Source: Kosakonia oryziphila
GTDB lineage: Bacteria; Pseudomonadota; Gammaproteobacteria; Enterobacterales; Enterobacteriaceae
Direction: 5' to 3'
Assembly (NCBI RefSeq): GCF_900094795.1
Contig: NZ_FMBC01000011.1
Span: 40,288-104,287, forward strand
Length of the DNA: 64,000 bases
A program made the translations under genes and the position numbers. The number at the start of each line of letters is the position of its first letter. Position 1 is the first letter of the stretch. Positions 11,076 to 21,706 of this stretch are shown here, piece after piece. The notes beneath the pieces were generated by a model. That model saw nothing but the letters and a program-made list of their open reading frames with translations. It ran no database searches and was not told where the DNA came from.

Positions 11076-11844
11076 CTTCGAATTCCTCTTTCCGGGCCAC
11101 AGGTGCTGTCGGTTCAGGTGCTTTACGCATCAGGTCGATCAGCGCCATCGCCAGAGCGGCGGCCGCAATCGCCAGTACTGGAAGCTTGAGCCAGGCGGCA
11201 GCGACAAAACCGATAATGAAGTAAGGGATATAGACATTTTTCATCATGATCTTCAGTAGTACGGCGAAGCCGATGGCTGGCATAATGCCGCCCGAGACGC
11301 CGAGGCCGTCTATCAGGCGCTCCGGCAGCACATTAATGGCGGTTTTGGCGTGTTCAGCACCGAAGTAGATGGGCAAAAAAGCGCACAGGAAATAGAAGAT
11401 GCCGAGCACCAGCAGGGCCAAATAGTTAACCCGTTCAATGCCGCTGGTATCCGCATTGGCTGCCATGCGATCGCAGCGGGACATCACGCCGGACATCACG
11501 GAAAAGAGGAAAGTAATCCCCATCTGTACCGCGACAGCAAATGGCACTGCAACCCCAACGGCGACATCCGGTTTCACGCCCGTGGTGATGGCAAACGTGG
11601 TCCCTACTATGGTGCCGATAATCACGTTTGGCGGCTGTGCACCCGCCAGCGGCGCCAGTCCCATCCAGACCAGTTCTAACGTACCACCGGTCAAAATACC
11701 GGTGTGCAGATCGCCAAGGATCAGGCCAACCAGTGGCCCGAGCACGACCGGGCGATGCATGTGTGTTAACCCGTTAAACATATCCAGGCCTGCGATAAAG
11801 GCGAGAAGCCCCAGTGCGAATGCCTGCAATAGACTGATTTCCAT
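11065..11844 (-). CDS. agaW: AgaW, PTS EIIC component for N-acetylgalactosamine
   Basis: The mannose-family EIIC permease, 259 residues from MEISLLQAFAL. This is the length in strains with a functional GalNAc PTS; K-12 carries a truncated copy. It contains LGDLHTGILTGGTLELVWMGLAPLAGAQPPN, typical of EIIC, and several membrane helices. An upstream start would add 21 residues overlapping agaV and is rejected. Confidence 0.94.
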   Translation of the reverse strand: MEISLLQAFALGLLAFIAGLDMFNGLTHMHRPVVLGPLVGLILGDLHTGILTGGTLELVWMGLAPLAGAQPPNVIIGTIVGTTFAITTGVKPDVAVGVAVPFAVAVQMGITFLFSVMSGVMSRCDRMAANADTSGIERVNYLALLVLGIFYFLCAFLPIYFGAEHAKTAINVLPERLIDGLGVSGGIMPAIGFAVLLKIMMKNVYIPYFIIGFVAAAWLKLPVLAIAAAALAMALIDLMRKAPEPTAPVARKEEFEDGI

Positions 11845-11854
11845 TATGAATCCC

Positions 11855-12328
11855 TCAGAGCAGTTTAAAGAGATCCAAAGCAGTCTCTGTCGGAACGCCC
11901 TGAACAAAGCATTCCACCCCGGCCGTTCTCAGGCCGTTGAACGCGGCGATATCGCTCGCGTCGACGGAGACCGTTTTGGCAATTTGTTGTTTGCCACTGG
12001 CGTAGTGCATGTTTCCTACGTTGATTCGGGTGACAGGCACTCCGCCCTCAACCAGCTTCAGAAAATCGGCGGGAGATTTACAGACCAGCAGAATTTTCTG
12101 GCGGTCAGCGGCGCGATGAATGTTGTCGATCACTTTTTGTATTGACCAGAAACGCACGGCGATCCCTTCCGCGAGCACCATTTCCATCAGATTTTGTTGG
12201 ACAGGATCCTCAGCCACCTCGTCGTTGGCGACTAGTACCAGATTTGCTCCCGCAAACCCAACCCACTGCACGCCCACCTGACCGTGGATCAGGCGTTCAT
12301 CAATGCGGCATAAGACAATGTTTGGCAT
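11855..12328 (-). CDS. agaV: AgaV, PTS EIIB component for N-acetylgalactosamine
   Basis: The mannose-family EIIB, 157 residues. It begins MPNIVLCRIDERLIHGQVGVQW; His15 in RLIHGQV is the expected phospho-acceptor. It is nearly identical to E. coli AgaV over its whole length. I chose the internal ATG that gives the family length; nine extra residues from an upstream ATG have no counterpart. It follows kbaZ by 19 bp. Confidence 0.95.
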   Translation of the reverse strand: MPNIVLCRIDERLIHGQVGVQWVGFAGANLVLVANDEVAEDPVQQNLMEMVLAEGIAVRFWSIQKVIDNIHRAADRQKILLVCKSPADFLKLVEGGVPVTRINVGNMHYASGKQQIAKTVSVDASDIAAFNGLRTAGVECFVQGVPTETALDLFKLL

Positions 12329-12347
12329 AACGCTTTCCTCTTTTTCA

Positions 12348-13643
12348 TTATGCATTTTGAGTTGTTACGCCTTCGCAGGCGACGTGGTACTGCTGGAGTA
12401 CGTCCTGAATGTGGTCGAGGATAAGTTCCCGAGGTGTCGACTTGAGAACGCCTTCGCGAACTTTGCTGTACTGCAACGGCAGGTATTGGCTGATCAACGG
12501 CAATGGGATTGGTTCGTTTGCCAGGTTGCGTATCAGTCGCCCGAAGGCATCGTCAATCTGGCTGTCTGGCCAGTAATAACGTATGCGGTCAGAGTAGCTG
12601 TAGCCGCGCGCCAGGCGACGCGCATTACTGTCACCGTGGTAATGGCTTTGCCAGTGTTCCGGTTGATCGAGCATCACATTTTCCAGCACATTACGCAGGC
12701 CAGAACTGGCTTTCGCTGGCAACAGCTCTTCTTCAATAGCGGCCAGTGAGAAGAGGGCTTCGCGTAGGGCAAAGGTTAGTGCCGGGCCGACTTTTAAGAT
12801 TGCGAAGTGATCTTTTACCAGATGGCGCAGCGCCTGTGGTGTCTGGTAGTCAGTGGAGTGTGCTTCAAAAACCAGCGTATTATATGCTTCAACCATTTCA
12901 CTCAGGGCGATGGCCTTTTGCGGCTGGTAGTTGCAGACGTGCGCGTGGTCGAATTCCACGCCGGGCTGAACCACCAGGCCAATAATGCGTGGCCAGATGT
13001 CGCTTAACCCTTCCTTTTCGAATGCATGACGATGCGCTTCAAGCGTGGCGCGGGCCGCTTCAGGTGTGGTGATCTCAAGTTCGGTGAGCGTTTCGTGCGC
13101 GCCACCAGGAACCGGAACCTCCGTGCCGATAACGTAGACCAGATCGGATACACCAAACTGTTCCCGGCAGGTTGCTTCGGCAATTTTCGCCAGACGCGCG
13201 GCGCGCCCGGCGACGATCGCGTCGGTCAGGGGAACCGGATCATCCTCGCAGGACATACTGCAGTCGAGGTGGATTTTTTTGAACCCGGCTGCGACATAGC
13301 TTTTGATGAGATCGTCAGCATTTTCCATAGCTTCCAGCGCAGGCAGGTTTTGCCAGCGGTTTGGTCCTAAGTGATCGCCGCCGAGGATCAGCTGTGACGC
13401 CGGGAATCCAAGAGCTCCAGCCAGCTTACAGACGAGCCCGCGAAAGTCGGCGGGCGTCATACCAGTGTAACCGCCAAACTGATCCACTTGGTTGGAGGTG
13501 GCCTCAATCAGCAGCGGTGTCTGTTGCGAATGGGCGTAGCGAATTGCGGCTTCAAGCACCAGCGGATGTGCGGAGCAGACGGCATAAACTCCGTTTGTCT
13601 TTCCCCGTTTATGTTGCTCCACCATTTCTGTCAGATGTTTCAC
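12348..13643 (-). CDS. kbaZ: KbaZ (AgaZ), tagatose-1,6-bisphosphate aldolase accessory subunit
   Basis: KbaZ is the non-catalytic, chaperone-like partner of KbaY. The protein is 431 residues and matches E. coli KbaZ closely ([59 protein letters not shown]). The start is taken as the GTG at 13641-13643 (VKHLTEMV), which has GGAG six bases upstream; an ATG four codons earlier lacks a Shine-Dalgarno. It is the first gene of the kbaZ-agaVWEF-agaA run, divergent from agaR. Confidence 0.94.
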   Translation of the reverse strand: MKHLTEMVEQHKRGKTNGVYAVCSAHPLVLEAAIRYAHSQQTPLLIEATSNQVDQFGGYTGMTPADFRGLVCKLAGALGFPASQLILGGDHLGPNRWQNLPALEAMENADDLIKSYVAAGFKKIHLDCSMSCEDDPVPLTDAIVAGRAARLAKIAEATCREQFGVSDLVYVIGTEVPVPGGAHETLTELEITTPEAARATLEAHRHAFEKEGLSDIWPRIIGLVVQPGVEFDHAHVCNYQPQKAIALSEMVEAYNTLVFEAHSTDYQTPQALRHLVKDHFAILKVGPALTFALREALFSLAAIEEELLPAKASSGLRNVLENVMLDQPEHWQSHYHGDSNARRLARGYSYSDRIRYYWPDSQIDDAFGRLIRNLANEPIPLPLISQYLPLQYSKVREGVLKSTPRELILDHIQDVLQQYHVACEGVTTQNA

Positions 13644-13677
13644 TTTCCTCTCCATATAGGATGGTAATGATACTTAT

Positions 13678-13873
13678 CTTTCGTTTTGTTTCATTTAATC
13701 CTGCATTATGGTGGTATAAAAATAAAACGAAAGATAATGGTTTTCCGATCTGTTTCACAAAAGAAACATAATGAAAGGTTTCAGCGTAGGCAAGGCAGAT
13801 GTCTGAAAGCCGTTCAAGGCTTGCATTCCCCCAAAAGAAAGGCGTTAATAGGTAAAAAGAAATAAAACGAAAG
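13678..13873. promoter_or_regulatory. AgaR-like operators between kbaZ and agaR
   Basis: Three copies of the TTTCGTTTTRTTTY-type box are visible: CTTTCGTTTTGTTTCATTT at 13678-13696, an inverted copy ending AATAAAACGAAAG at 13716-13733, and another inverted copy AATAAAACGAAAG ending at 13873. A weaker GTTTC/GAAAC dyad lies around 13752-13768. The last strong copy lies just upstream of the agaR start, which suggests autoregulation. This follows the known E. coli AgaR arrangement. Confidence 0.78.
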
Positions 13874-13894
13874 TATTTTTACTAAGGAGCTCGT

Positions 13895-14704
13895 ATGAGC
13901 AGCACCGATTCGTCCGCAGAAAAGCGCATCACTGGTACTAGTGAAAGGCGGGAGCAGATCATTCAGCGACTGCGGGCGCAGGGAAGTGTGCAGGTTAACG
14001 ATCTTTCTCATTTATATGGCGTATCGACGGTGACGATCCGCAACGATCTGGCATTCCTTGAAAAACAAGGCATCGCCGTTCGTGCTTACGGTGGAGCGCT
14101 GATCTGTGAGAGCAATTCACCGGGCGGAGAGCCTTCAGTGGAAGATAAAAGCTCGCTAAATACGGCAGTGAAGCGCAGTATCGCGCAGGCCGCCGCCGCG
14201 CTGGTGAAACCCGGGCACCGTATCATTCTGGATTCCGGCACCACAACGTTTGAAATTGCCCGTATGCTGCGCCAGCACACGGATGTGATTGCCATGACTA
14301 ATGGGATGAACGTGGCGAACGCTTTGCTGGAAGCGGAAGGCGTGGAACTGCTGATGACTGGCGGGCACTTGCGCCGTCAGTCGCAATCCTTCTATGGCGA
14401 CCAGGCAGAGCAGTCCTTACAGAATTACCACTTTGACCTGCTGTTCCTGGGCGTCGACGCTATCGACCTCGATCGCGGCGTAAGCACGCATAACGAAGAT
14501 GAAGCTCGCCTGAACCGTCGGATGTGTGAAGTTGCTGAGCGGATTATTGTCGTGACCGACTCCAGTAAATTTAACCGTTTGAGTTTGCACAAAATTATCG
14601 ATACACAACGGATTGATATGATTATTACAGATGAAGGTATTCCGGTGGAAAGTCTGCATGGGTTGCAGAAAAGCGGTATCGACGTGCTACTGGTAAAACA
14701 GTAA
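13895..14704 (+). CDS. agaR: AgaR, DeoR-family repressor of the aga regulon
   Basis: A 269-residue DeoR-family repressor. The N-terminal winged helix ([20 protein letters not shown], then [20 protein letters not shown]) is followed by a phosphosugar-sensing isomerase-like domain ([23 protein letters not shown] segment, [28 protein letters not shown]). AAGGAG lies 5 bp before the ATG. It probably represses kbaZ, agaS and its own gene through the boxes listed; the inducer in E. coli is a GalNAc- or GalN-6-phosphate type metabolite. Confidence 0.95.
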   Translation: MSSTDSSAEKRITGTSERREQIIQRLRAQGSVQVNDLSHLYGVSTVTIRNDLAFLEKQGIAVRAYGGALICESNSPGGEPSVEDKSSLNTAVKRSIAQAAAALVKPGHRIILDSGTTTFEIARMLRQHTDVIAMTNGMNVANALLEAEGVELLMTGGHLRRQSQSFYGDQAEQSLQNYHFDLLFLGVDAIDLDRGVSTHNEDEARLNRRMCEVAERIIVVTDSSKFNRLSLHKIIDTQRIDMIITDEGIPVESLHGLQKSGIDVLLVKQ

Positions 14705-14732
14705 AAAAGCATGGCCGAAGCCATGCTAAAAA
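14703..14732 (-). terminator. Terminator of garD (and possibly agaR)
   Basis: AGCATGGC-CGAA-GCCATGCT is an 8-bp perfect stem between the convergent agaR and garD stops. Read on the minus strand it is followed by TTTTTT, so it is a good intrinsic terminator for garD; on the plus strand only AAAAAG follows. Confidence 0.8.
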
Positions 14733-14758
14733 GTGAGATCTACACTTTGTTATTAGAA

Positions 14759-16330
14759 TTAAGTCACCGGAGCCGGGTTAAATACCGCCAGTTGGTTATG
14801 TAGCCCCCACTGATCGGAGAAGGTTTTCTTACGGCCGCTGGCGACATCAAGGATAAAGTGGAACAGCTTCCAGCCAACATCTTCGATGGTCTCTTCGCCT
14901 GTGGCGATCGTCCCGGCATTGATATCCATTAAGTCATACCAGCGATTTGCCAGCTCAGTGCGGGTCGCCATTTTAATTACCGGTACGGCAACCAGACCGT
15001 ACGGCGTGCCGCGCCCGGTGGTAAACACTTGTACTGTGATCCCGGAAGCTACCTGCTGCGTACCGCAGACGAAGTCGCTCGCCGGTGTTGCGGCATAAAT
15101 CAGCCCGCGCCTGGTTGGACGTTGTCCCGGAGAGAGCACTTCAGAGATGGCGCTCTTACCGGATTTCGCGATCGAACCCAGCGCTTTTTCCACGACATTC
15201 GCCAGACCGCCTTTTTTGTTCCCCGGAGAAGGGTTGGCGCTGCGGTCGGTTTTACCCATATCGAGATAGTTATCGTACCAGGCCATCTCTTCCAGCAGGC
15301 GTTTGCCCACTTCTTCGTTGATGGCGCGCGGCGTAAGCAGGTGAATTGCATCGCGTACTTCGGTCACTTCTGAGAACATCACCGTGCCGCCGCAGCGAAT
15401 AATCAGGTCAGAGGCGTAGCCCACCGCCGGGTTCGCGGTAACGCCGGAGAACGCGTCGCTGCCGCCACACTGCATACCGACCACCAGTTCGGAAGCCGGG
15501 CAGGTTTCACGTTTACGCTGGTTCAGCTTGGCCAGATGGCGCTCTGCAACCTGTAAAATATCGTCGACCATGGAGCGGAAGCCCACATGTTGCTCATCCT
15601 GCAAACGAACTATACTGGCACTGTCTACCGGGATAGCTTTCACATCCTCGGTTCCTTCCAGCAGACGTTCCGGCTGCAATTTTTCACAGCCCAGGCCAAT
15701 TACCATCACCTCGCCGCCAAAGTTCGGGTTCAGCGAAATGTTATGAATGGTACGAATAGGGATCACCGCAGCCGGTGCATTAATGGCAACGCCGCAACCA
15801 TACAGGTGATTCAGGCCGACCACGCCGTCAACGTTCGGGTATTTCGGCAGCAGATCGCGCTCAATGATCTTCACGACATAATCCACTACGCCCGCAACAC
15901 AGTGTACGCTGGTGGTCAGGCCGAGCAGGTTCTTAGTACCGACGCTTCCATCCGCATTGCGGTAACCTTCAAAGGTATACCCTTCCAGCGGCGGCAGCGG
16001 CTCCGGGACTTTCGTCGCCAGCGGCAGTGTATTCAGCGGCGGTGCTTTCGGCAGTTCAACCATGGATTCATCAATCCAGCTCCCGCGGGGGATATCGCGC
16101 ATGGCGTAGCCTATGATCTCGCCATAGCGTACGATTTCGCCATGATGGGGGATATCTACCAGCGCCACTTTATGGCCTTGCGGAATATGCTCAATTAGCT
16201 CGAGACCGTCCGGAAAACGTGTTCCCGCCTTTAAGCCATTGTCATTGACGATGATAGCGACATTATCCGTGTCGTGTACCTTAATATAAAACGCCCCTAG
16301 CGGTTGCTGTCTAATTTCAATGTTGGACAT
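14759..16330 (-). CDS. garD: GarD, galactarate dehydratase
   Basis: GarD dehydrates meso-galactarate to 5-dehydro-4-deoxy-D-glucarate. The protein is 523 residues, the E. coli length. The N-terminal SAF-like domain ([20 protein letters not shown] to about residue 100) precedes the UxaA/GarD catalytic region with conserved Cys/His segments ([45 protein letters not shown]). The start MSNIEIRQ was preferred over an ATG two codons upstream on length. It is divergent from garPLRK. Confidence 0.96.
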   Translation of the reverse strand: MSNIEIRQQPLGAFYIKVHDTDNVAIIVNDNGLKAGTRFPDGLELIEHIPQGHKVALVDIPHHGEIVRYGEIIGYAMRDIPRGSWIDESMVELPKAPPLNTLPLATKVPEPLPPLEGYTFEGYRNADGSVGTKNLLGLTTSVHCVAGVVDYVVKIIERDLLPKYPNVDGVVGLNHLYGCGVAINAPAAVIPIRTIHNISLNPNFGGEVMVIGLGCEKLQPERLLEGTEDVKAIPVDSASIVRLQDEQHVGFRSMVDDILQVAERHLAKLNQRKRETCPASELVVGMQCGGSDAFSGVTANPAVGYASDLIIRCGGTVMFSEVTEVRDAIHLLTPRAINEEVGKRLLEEMAWYDNYLDMGKTDRSANPSPGNKKGGLANVVEKALGSIAKSGKSAISEVLSPGQRPTRRGLIYAATPASDFVCGTQQVASGITVQVFTTGRGTPYGLVAVPVIKMATRTELANRWYDLMDINAGTIATGEETIEDVGWKLFHFILDVASGRKKTFSDQWGLHNQLAVFNPAPVT

Positions 16331-16753
16331 TGTCAAGTAATCTCCAGCTAACTTATACGATACATCGCTCTATAAAAGCGGAATCATTATTTATTGTGAA
16401 ATTAATATCGAGAATAAAAATCTTGTTTGCTGAAATAAGAATGTCAGGAGTTTAAATATTAGAATGTGATCTAAATCACTTATTATCTCGATTCCCCATC
16501 TGGCGGGGCTGGATATTGCAAGATCTGTGCATCAGCGCCCAGGCATATGTGCAAATGCTCAAAATAATCTTTCAAGGTAATGTTAAAATTGAGCAACACA
16601 CTAATGTGCGGCGTCCTGTCGGTGATTATACTGTGGGGTAATAAAATTGAATTGACTATTATCTGATAATAAGTTTCGAGTGCTTAAATAAAATCAGATA
16701 AAAACATCAAAATAATTATATTTTAAAGTTAGCAGTGCCCGAGGAAATTAAAG
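16331..16753. promoter_or_regulatory. garD-garP divergent regulatory region with CRP-like site
   Basis: This 423-bp A+T-rich gap holds no gene. TGTGATCTAAATCACT at 16465-16480 matches the CRP dyad TGTGA-N6-TCACA in 9 of 10 positions, so both arms are probably cAMP-CRP dependent. In E. coli these genes also need the activator CdaR (known); I could not define a CdaR box here. Purine-poor stretches around 16620-16740 probably contain the garP promoter. Confidence 0.65.
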
Positions 16754-18091
16754 ATGACTATCGAACATTCCGCCGTGGAAATAAAAAGGGGTTTTCCTAC
16801 CCGTTATTTAATTCTGCTGATTATATTTATCGTAACAGCAGTGAATTATGCAGATCGCGCCACATTGTCCATTGCCGGGACAGAAGTGGCGAAAGAGTTG
16901 CAACTTGATGCTGTATCAATGGGCTACATTTTTTCGGCTTTCGGTTGGGCTTACCTGCTGATGCAAATCCCGGGCGGCTGGCTGCTTGACCGCTTCGGCT
17001 CTAAAAAAGTGTATACATGGAGCCTCTTTTTCTGGTCGCTCTTTACGTTCCTGCAAGGTTTTGTCGACATTTTTCCGATTGCCTGGGCCGGTATTTCCAT
17101 GTTTTTCATGCGTTTTATGTTGGGCTTCTCTGAAGCGCCTTCATTCCCGGCGAATGCCCGCATCGTGGCGGCCTGGTTTCCGGCGAAAGAGCGCGGTACG
17201 GCATCAGCAATTTTTAACTCTGCACAGTATTTCTCGCTGGCGCTGTTCTCTCCGCTGCTGGGCTGGCTGACCTTTGCCTGGGGCTGGGAACATGTGTTCA
17301 CTGTGATGGGCGTGATCGGTTTTGTGCTGACCTTCGCCTGGGTGAAATTTGTCCACAACCCGACCGATCACCCGCGTATGAGCCGCGAAGAGCTGGAGTA
17401 TATCGAGAAAAACGGCGCGGTTGTCGATATGGACCACAAAAAAGCCGACGATGGCAAAAATGCGGGTCCAAAAATGGATTATATCAAGCAGTTACTGTGC
17501 AACCGCATGATGCTCGGCGTGTTCTTCGGGCAATACTTCCTCAACACTATTACCTGGTTCTTCCTGACATGGTTCCCGATTTACCTGGTGCAGGAAAAAG
17601 GTATGTCGATACTGAAAGTGGGGTTTGTCGCGTCCATTCCGGCACTGTGTGGTTTTGCTGGTGGTGTGCTGGGTGGGCTGTTCTCTGATTATCTGATCAA
17701 GCGCGGCTCCACCCTGACGATGGCGCGTAAGTTCCCTATTGTGGTCGGGATGTTACTGGCTTCCAGCATCATTCTGTGTAACTACACCGATAACACGGCG
17801 ATGGTGGTCGCACTGATGGCGCTCGCCTTCTTTGGTAAAGGTTTTGGCGCGCTGGGTTGGCCGGTAATCTCCGACGTAGCGCCGAAAGAGATCGTTGGTC
17901 TGTGCGGTGGCGTATTCAACGTATTTGGTAACGTGGCTTCTATCGTGACGCCGCTGGTCATCGGATACATGGTTAAAGAGTTGCATTCTTTCAACGGTGC
18001 GTTGGTGTTCGTAGGTTGTTCAGCGCTGATGATGATGGTCTGCTATCTGTTCGTGGTCGGCGACATCAAACGTATGGAATTGAAGAAATAA
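16754..18091 (+). CDS. garP: GarP, galactarate/glucarate/glycerate MFS transporter
   Basis: A proton-coupled MFS anion:cation symporter (ACS family) for aldaric acids. The 445-residue protein has 12 predicted membrane helices, the family signature [12 protein letters not shown] in helix 1, and [14 protein letters not shown] after helix 2. The first 20 residues differ from E. coli GarP; from [20 protein letters not shown] onward the match is close. It is the first gene of garPLRK. Confidence 0.95.
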   Translation: MTIEHSAVEIKRGFPTRYLILLIIFIVTAVNYADRATLSIAGTEVAKELQLDAVSMGYIFSAFGWAYLLMQIPGGWLLDRFGSKKVYTWSLFFWSLFTFLQGFVDIFPIAWAGISMFFMRFMLGFSEAPSFPANARIVAAWFPAKERGTASAIFNSAQYFSLALFSPLLGWLTFAWGWEHVFTVMGVIGFVLTFAWVKFVHNPTDHPRMSREELEYIEKNGAVVDMDHKKADDGKNAGPKMDYIKQLLCNRMMLGVFFGQYFLNTITWFFLTWFPIYLVQEKGMSILKVGFVASIPALCGFAGGVLGGLFSDYLIKRGSTLTMARKFPIVVGMLLASSIILCNYTDNTAMVVALMALAFFGKGFGALGWPVISDVAPKEIVGLCGGVFNVFGNVASIVTPLVIGYMVKELHSFNGALVFVGCSALMMMVCYLFVVGDIKRMELKK

Positions 18092-18117
18092 GCAACGACA
18101 CATTTAAGGTACAAAAG

Positions 18118-18888
18118 ATGAATAACGATATCTTCCCAAATAAATTCAAGGCCGCGCTGGCGGCCCAACAGATTCAAATCGGTTGTTGGTCTGCGCTGGG
18201 TAGTCATATCAGCACTGAAGTTCTGGGCCTGGCAGGCTTTGACTGGCTGCTTCTGGACGGCGAACACGCCCCAAACGACGTGCTCACTTTTGTACCGCAA
18301 TTAATGGCGTTGAAAGGCAGCGTTAGCGCGCCGGTAGTACGCGTACCGACTAACGATTCGGTGGTCATCAAACGCCTGCTGGATATCGGCTTCTACAACT
18401 TCCTGATCCCGTTCGTGGAAACCGAAGAAGAAGCGGCAAAGGCGGTAGCGGCAACCCGTTATCCGCCGGAAGGCATTCGCGGAGTGTCGGTTTCGCATCG
18501 CGCTAACATGTTCGGCACCGTGCCGGATTACTTCCGTCAGTCCAACGCTAACATCACCATCCTGGTACAAATCGAAAGCCAGGCCGGTGTGGATAATCTT
18601 GATGCAATCCTTGCCACCGACGGCGTGGATGGTGTGTTTGTCGGCCCAAGCGATTTGGCGGCGGTGCTGGGTTACATCGGTAATGCGGCGCACCCGGAAG
18701 TCCAGCGCACCATTCAGCACATTTTTACCCGCGCTAAAGCGCACAACAAACCGAGCGGTATTCTGGCACCAGTGGAAGCTGATGCTCGCCGTTACCTGGA
18801 ATGGGGCGCGACCGTGGTTGCGGTTGGCAGCGATTTGGGCGTGTTCCGTTCGGCGACGCAGAAACTGGCCGACACCTTTAAAAAATAA
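18118..18888 (+). CDS. garL: GarL, 5-keto-4-deoxy-D-glucarate aldolase
   Basis: A class II HpcH/HpaI-family aldolase that yields pyruvate and tartronate semialdehyde. The 256-residue length equals E. coli GarL. Visible motifs: [13 protein letters not shown] (catalytic His), [11 protein letters not shown] (metal-binding Glu), [11 protein letters not shown] and [16 protein letters not shown]. The ATG at 18118 ([14 protein letters not shown]) was chosen on family length; a longer frame would run back into garP. Confidence 0.96.
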   Translation: MNNDIFPNKFKAALAAQQIQIGCWSALGSHISTEVLGLAGFDWLLLDGEHAPNDVLTFVPQLMALKGSVSAPVVRVPTNDSVVIKRLLDIGFYNFLIPFVETEEEAAKAVAATRYPPEGIRGVSVSHRANMFGTVPDYFRQSNANITILVQIESQAGVDNLDAILATDGVDGVFVGPSDLAAVLGYIGNAAHPEVQRTIQHIFTRAKAHNKPSGILAPVEADARRYLEWGATVVAVGSDLGVFRSATQKLADTFKK

Positions 18889-18919
18889 CCAAACCACCCT
18901 TTAAAAGAGAGACGCAATT

Positions 18920-19810
18920 ATGACGATGAAAGTTGGTTTCATTGGCCTTGGCATCATGGGTAAACCAATGAGTAAAAACCTCATTAAAGCAGGTTACTCA
19001 CTGGTGGTCGTAGACCGTAACCAGGAAGCGGTGGCTGAACTTATCGCTGCAGGCGCGGAAACGGCAGCGAACGGGAAAGCGGTTGCTGAGAAGTGCGATG
19101 TCATCATCACCATGCTGCCGAACTCCCCGCACGTGAAAGAAGTGGCACTGGGCGAAGGCGGCATTATTGAAGGCGCTAAAGCCGGTACCGTGCTGATAGA
19201 CATGAGTTCCATCGCTCCGCTGGCCAGCCGTGAAATCAGTGATGCGCTGAAAGCGAAAGGCGTGCAAATGCTTGATGCGCCGGTAAGCGGCGGCGAACCG
19301 AAGGCGATCGACGGTACACTGTCTGTAATGGTTGGCGGCGACAAAGCCGTCTTTGACAAATACTACGACCTGCTGAAATCCATGGCCGGTTCTGTCGTGC
19401 ACACCGGTGATATCGGTGCGGGCAACGTCACCAAACTGGCAAACCAGGTGATTGTGGCGCTGAACATCGCTGCGATGTCTGAAGCGCTGACGCTGGCAAC
19501 CAAAGCTGGTGTTAACCCGGATCTGGTGTATCAGGCTATCCGTGGTGGTCTGGCGGGCAGCACCGTGCTGGACGCGAAAGCGCCAATGGTGATGGATCGT
19601 AACTTCAAACCGGGTTTCCGTATCGATCTGCATATCAAAGATCTTTCCAACGCGCTGGATACGTCGCATGGCGTGGGCGCTCAACTGCCGCTGACCGCCG
19701 CAGTGATGGAAATGATGCAGGCGCTGCGTGCTGATGGTCTGGGGAATGCCGACCACAGCGCCATTGCTTGCTACTATGAGAAACTGGCGAAAATCGAAGT
19801 TACTCGTTAA
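18920..19810 (+). CDS. garR: GarR, tartronate semialdehyde reductase
   Basis: An NAD(P)H-dependent beta-hydroxyacid dehydrogenase reducing tartronate semialdehyde to D-glycerate. The 296 residues contain the dinucleotide fold GFIGLGIMGKPMSKNL, the substrate loop DAPVSGGEPKAIDGTLSVMVGG, and the catalytic-lysine region GAGNVTKLANQVIVALN. The first ATG is spaced properly from AAGAGAGAC; an alternative ATG two codons later (MKVGFIG) is used in some annotations. Confidence 0.96.
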   Translation: MTMKVGFIGLGIMGKPMSKNLIKAGYSLVVVDRNQEAVAELIAAGAETAANGKAVAEKCDVIITMLPNSPHVKEVALGEGGIIEGAKAGTVLIDMSSIAPLASREISDALKAKGVQMLDAPVSGGEPKAIDGTLSVMVGGDKAVFDKYYDLLKSMAGSVVHTGDIGAGNVTKLANQVIVALNIAAMSEALTLATKAGVNPDLVYQAIRGGLAGSTVLDAKAPMVMDRNFKPGFRIDLHIKDLSNALDTSHGVGAQLPLTAAVMEMMQALRADGLGNADHSAIACYYEKLAKIEVTR

Positions 19811-19814
19811 TAAG

Positions 19815-19836
19815 AAGGGCGCAGTTCTGCGCTCTT
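19815..19836 (+). terminator. Possible intercistronic hairpin between garR and garK
   Basis: GGGCGCAGTTCTGCGCTC can form an 8-bp stem with a very tight loop, followed by TTGATTTCTTG rather than a clean T-run. It may attenuate garK or stabilise the garR 3' end. Confidence 0.35.
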
Positions 19837-19913
19837 GATTTCTTGTACATCCACATCTTCAGGCCGCAGTGGGCCTGAAGGGTGAAGTGCGCGGCACTAT
19901 CAGGCTCACAATT

Positions 19914-21059
19914 ATGAAAATCGTAATCGCCCCAGACTCTTATAAAGAAAGCCTTTCTGCGACTGAAGTAGCTCAGGCGATAGAAAAAGGATTTCGGGAA
20001 ATTTTCCCTGATGCTCACTATGTGTCAGTTCCGGTTGCCGACGGCGGTGAGGGAACGGTTGAAGCCATGATTGCCGCCACTAAAGGTACAGTGCACACCG
20101 CGCACGTTACAGGCCCGCTGGGGAATGATGTTGATGCCCGCTGGGGGATGTCCTGCGACGGGAAAACCGCTTTTATTGAAATGGCGGCAGCCAGCGGTCT
20201 GGCGCTGGTGCCACCGGAATTACGTAACCCTTTGATTACCACTTCGCGCGGCACCGGGGAACTTATTTTGCATGCGCTGGAACATGGGGCGACCAACATA
20301 ATTATCGGCATTGGCGGCAGCGCGACCAACGATGGCGGTGCGGGCATGGTGCAGGCGCTGGGCGCCAAACTGACTGATGCGAACGGTACCGAGATTGGTT
20401 ACGGCGGCGGCAGCCTTATCAGCCTGAATGCGATTGATATTTCCGGGCTGGATCCGCGTCTGAGTAATTGTACGATTCACGTGGCCTGCGATGTAACTAA
20501 CCCACTGACCGGCGAACAGGGTGCATCGCGTATTTTTGGGCCGCAAAAAGGGGCCACTGAAGCGCTGATCGTTGAGTTGGATCGAAATCTTGGTCACTTC
20601 GCCGACGTCATCAAAAAATCGCTGCGAGTGGATGTGAAAGAGGTTCCTGGTTCCGGTGCGGCAGGCGGTATGGGGGCGGCGCTGATGGCTTTTCTCGGCG
20701 CGGAACTGCGCAGCGGTATTGAGATTGTAACCCAGGCGTTGAATCTCGAAGAGCATATTCATGACTGTACGTTAGTGGTGACCGGCGAAGGGCGTATTGA
20801 TAGTCAGAGCATTCACGGCAAAGTGCCGGTCGGCGTGGCGCACGTTGCTAAAAAATACCATAAACCCGTAATCGGTATTGCCGGCAGTCTGACCAGCGAT
20901 GTCGGCGTGGTTCATCAGTACGGTATCGATGCGGTGTTCAGCGTGTTGACCGGCATTACCTCGCTGGAAGAGGCGTTCCGCGGTGCATTTGATAATATTT
21001 ACCGCGCGTCACGCAATATTGCGGCCACATTACAGGTTGGAATGTTGACGGAAGGGTGA
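19914..21059 (+). CDS. garK: GarK, glycerate 2-kinase
   Basis: GarK phosphorylates D-glycerate to 2-phosphoglycerate, the entry to lower glycolysis. The 381-residue protein begins MKIVIAPDSYKESLSATEVAQAI and contains VADGGEGTVEA, GIGGSATNDGGAGM, PGSGAAGGMGAALMAFLGA and VTGEGRIDSQS of glycerate kinase family 1. The in-frame ATG 15 codons upstream is rejected on family length. Its TGA stop (21057-21059) lies inside the -35 element of rnpB. Confidence 0.96.
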   Translation: MKIVIAPDSYKESLSATEVAQAIEKGFREIFPDAHYVSVPVADGGEGTVEAMIAATKGTVHTAHVTGPLGNDVDARWGMSCDGKTAFIEMAAASGLALVPPELRNPLITTSRGTGELILHALEHGATNIIIGIGGSATNDGGAGMVQALGAKLTDANGTEIGYGGGSLISLNAIDISGLDPRLSNCTIHVACDVTNPLTGEQGASRIFGPQKGATEALIVELDRNLGHFADVIKKSLRVDVKEVPGSGAAGGMGAALMAFLGAELRSGIEIVTQALNLEEHIHDCTLVVTGEGRIDSQSIHGKVPVGVAHVAKKYHKPVIGIAGSLTSDVGVVHQYGIDAVFSVLTGITSLEEAFRGAFDNIYRASRNIAATLQVGMLTEG

Positions 21060-21084
21060 CAGGTGCGTGCAAACCCACTATACT
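21056..21084 (+). promoter_or_regulatory. rnpB promoter overlapping the garK stop codon
   Basis: GTGACA (21056-21061), a 17-bp spacer and TATACT (21079-21084) make a strong sigma-70 promoter whose start would fall at or just before the mature M1 RNA 5' end at 21092. GCGCGCC between -10 and the start resembles a GC-rich stringent discriminator. The garK TGA is within the -35 hexamer. Confidence 0.85.
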
Positions 21085-21091
21085 GCGCGCC

Positions 21092-21468
<377 letters not shown>

Positions 21469-21476
21469 TTTCAGGC

Positions 21477-21500
21477 AAAAACCCGCTTCGGCGGGTTTTT
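21477..21500 (+). terminator. First rnpB terminator (two more at 21595-21618 and 21713-21736)
   Basis: AAAAACCCGC-TTCG-GCGGGTTTTT is a strong stem with a UUCG tetraloop and T-run, 9 nt after the mature rnpB end. Exact copies recur at 21595-21618. In the copy at 21713-21736 an A replaces a C in the left arm, weakening the stem. Confidence 0.9.
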
Positions 21501-21706
21501 GCTTTTCAGCGGCTCAGCGGCGAAAGATGAATGACTGTCCACTCCGTTTTCTATGAAAGAACGCGGCTTATCGGTCAGTTTCAATTTTTCAGGCAAAAAC
21601 CCGCTTCGGCGGGTTTTTGCTTTTCAGCAGCTCAGCGGCGAAAGATGAATGACTGTCCACTCCGTTTTCTATGAAAGAACGCGGCTTATCGGTCAGTTTC
21701 AATTTT

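Noticed and set aside
18998..19756. 252-codon open frame opposite garR
   Set aside because: Shadow of garR; no ribosome-binding site or recognisable domain.
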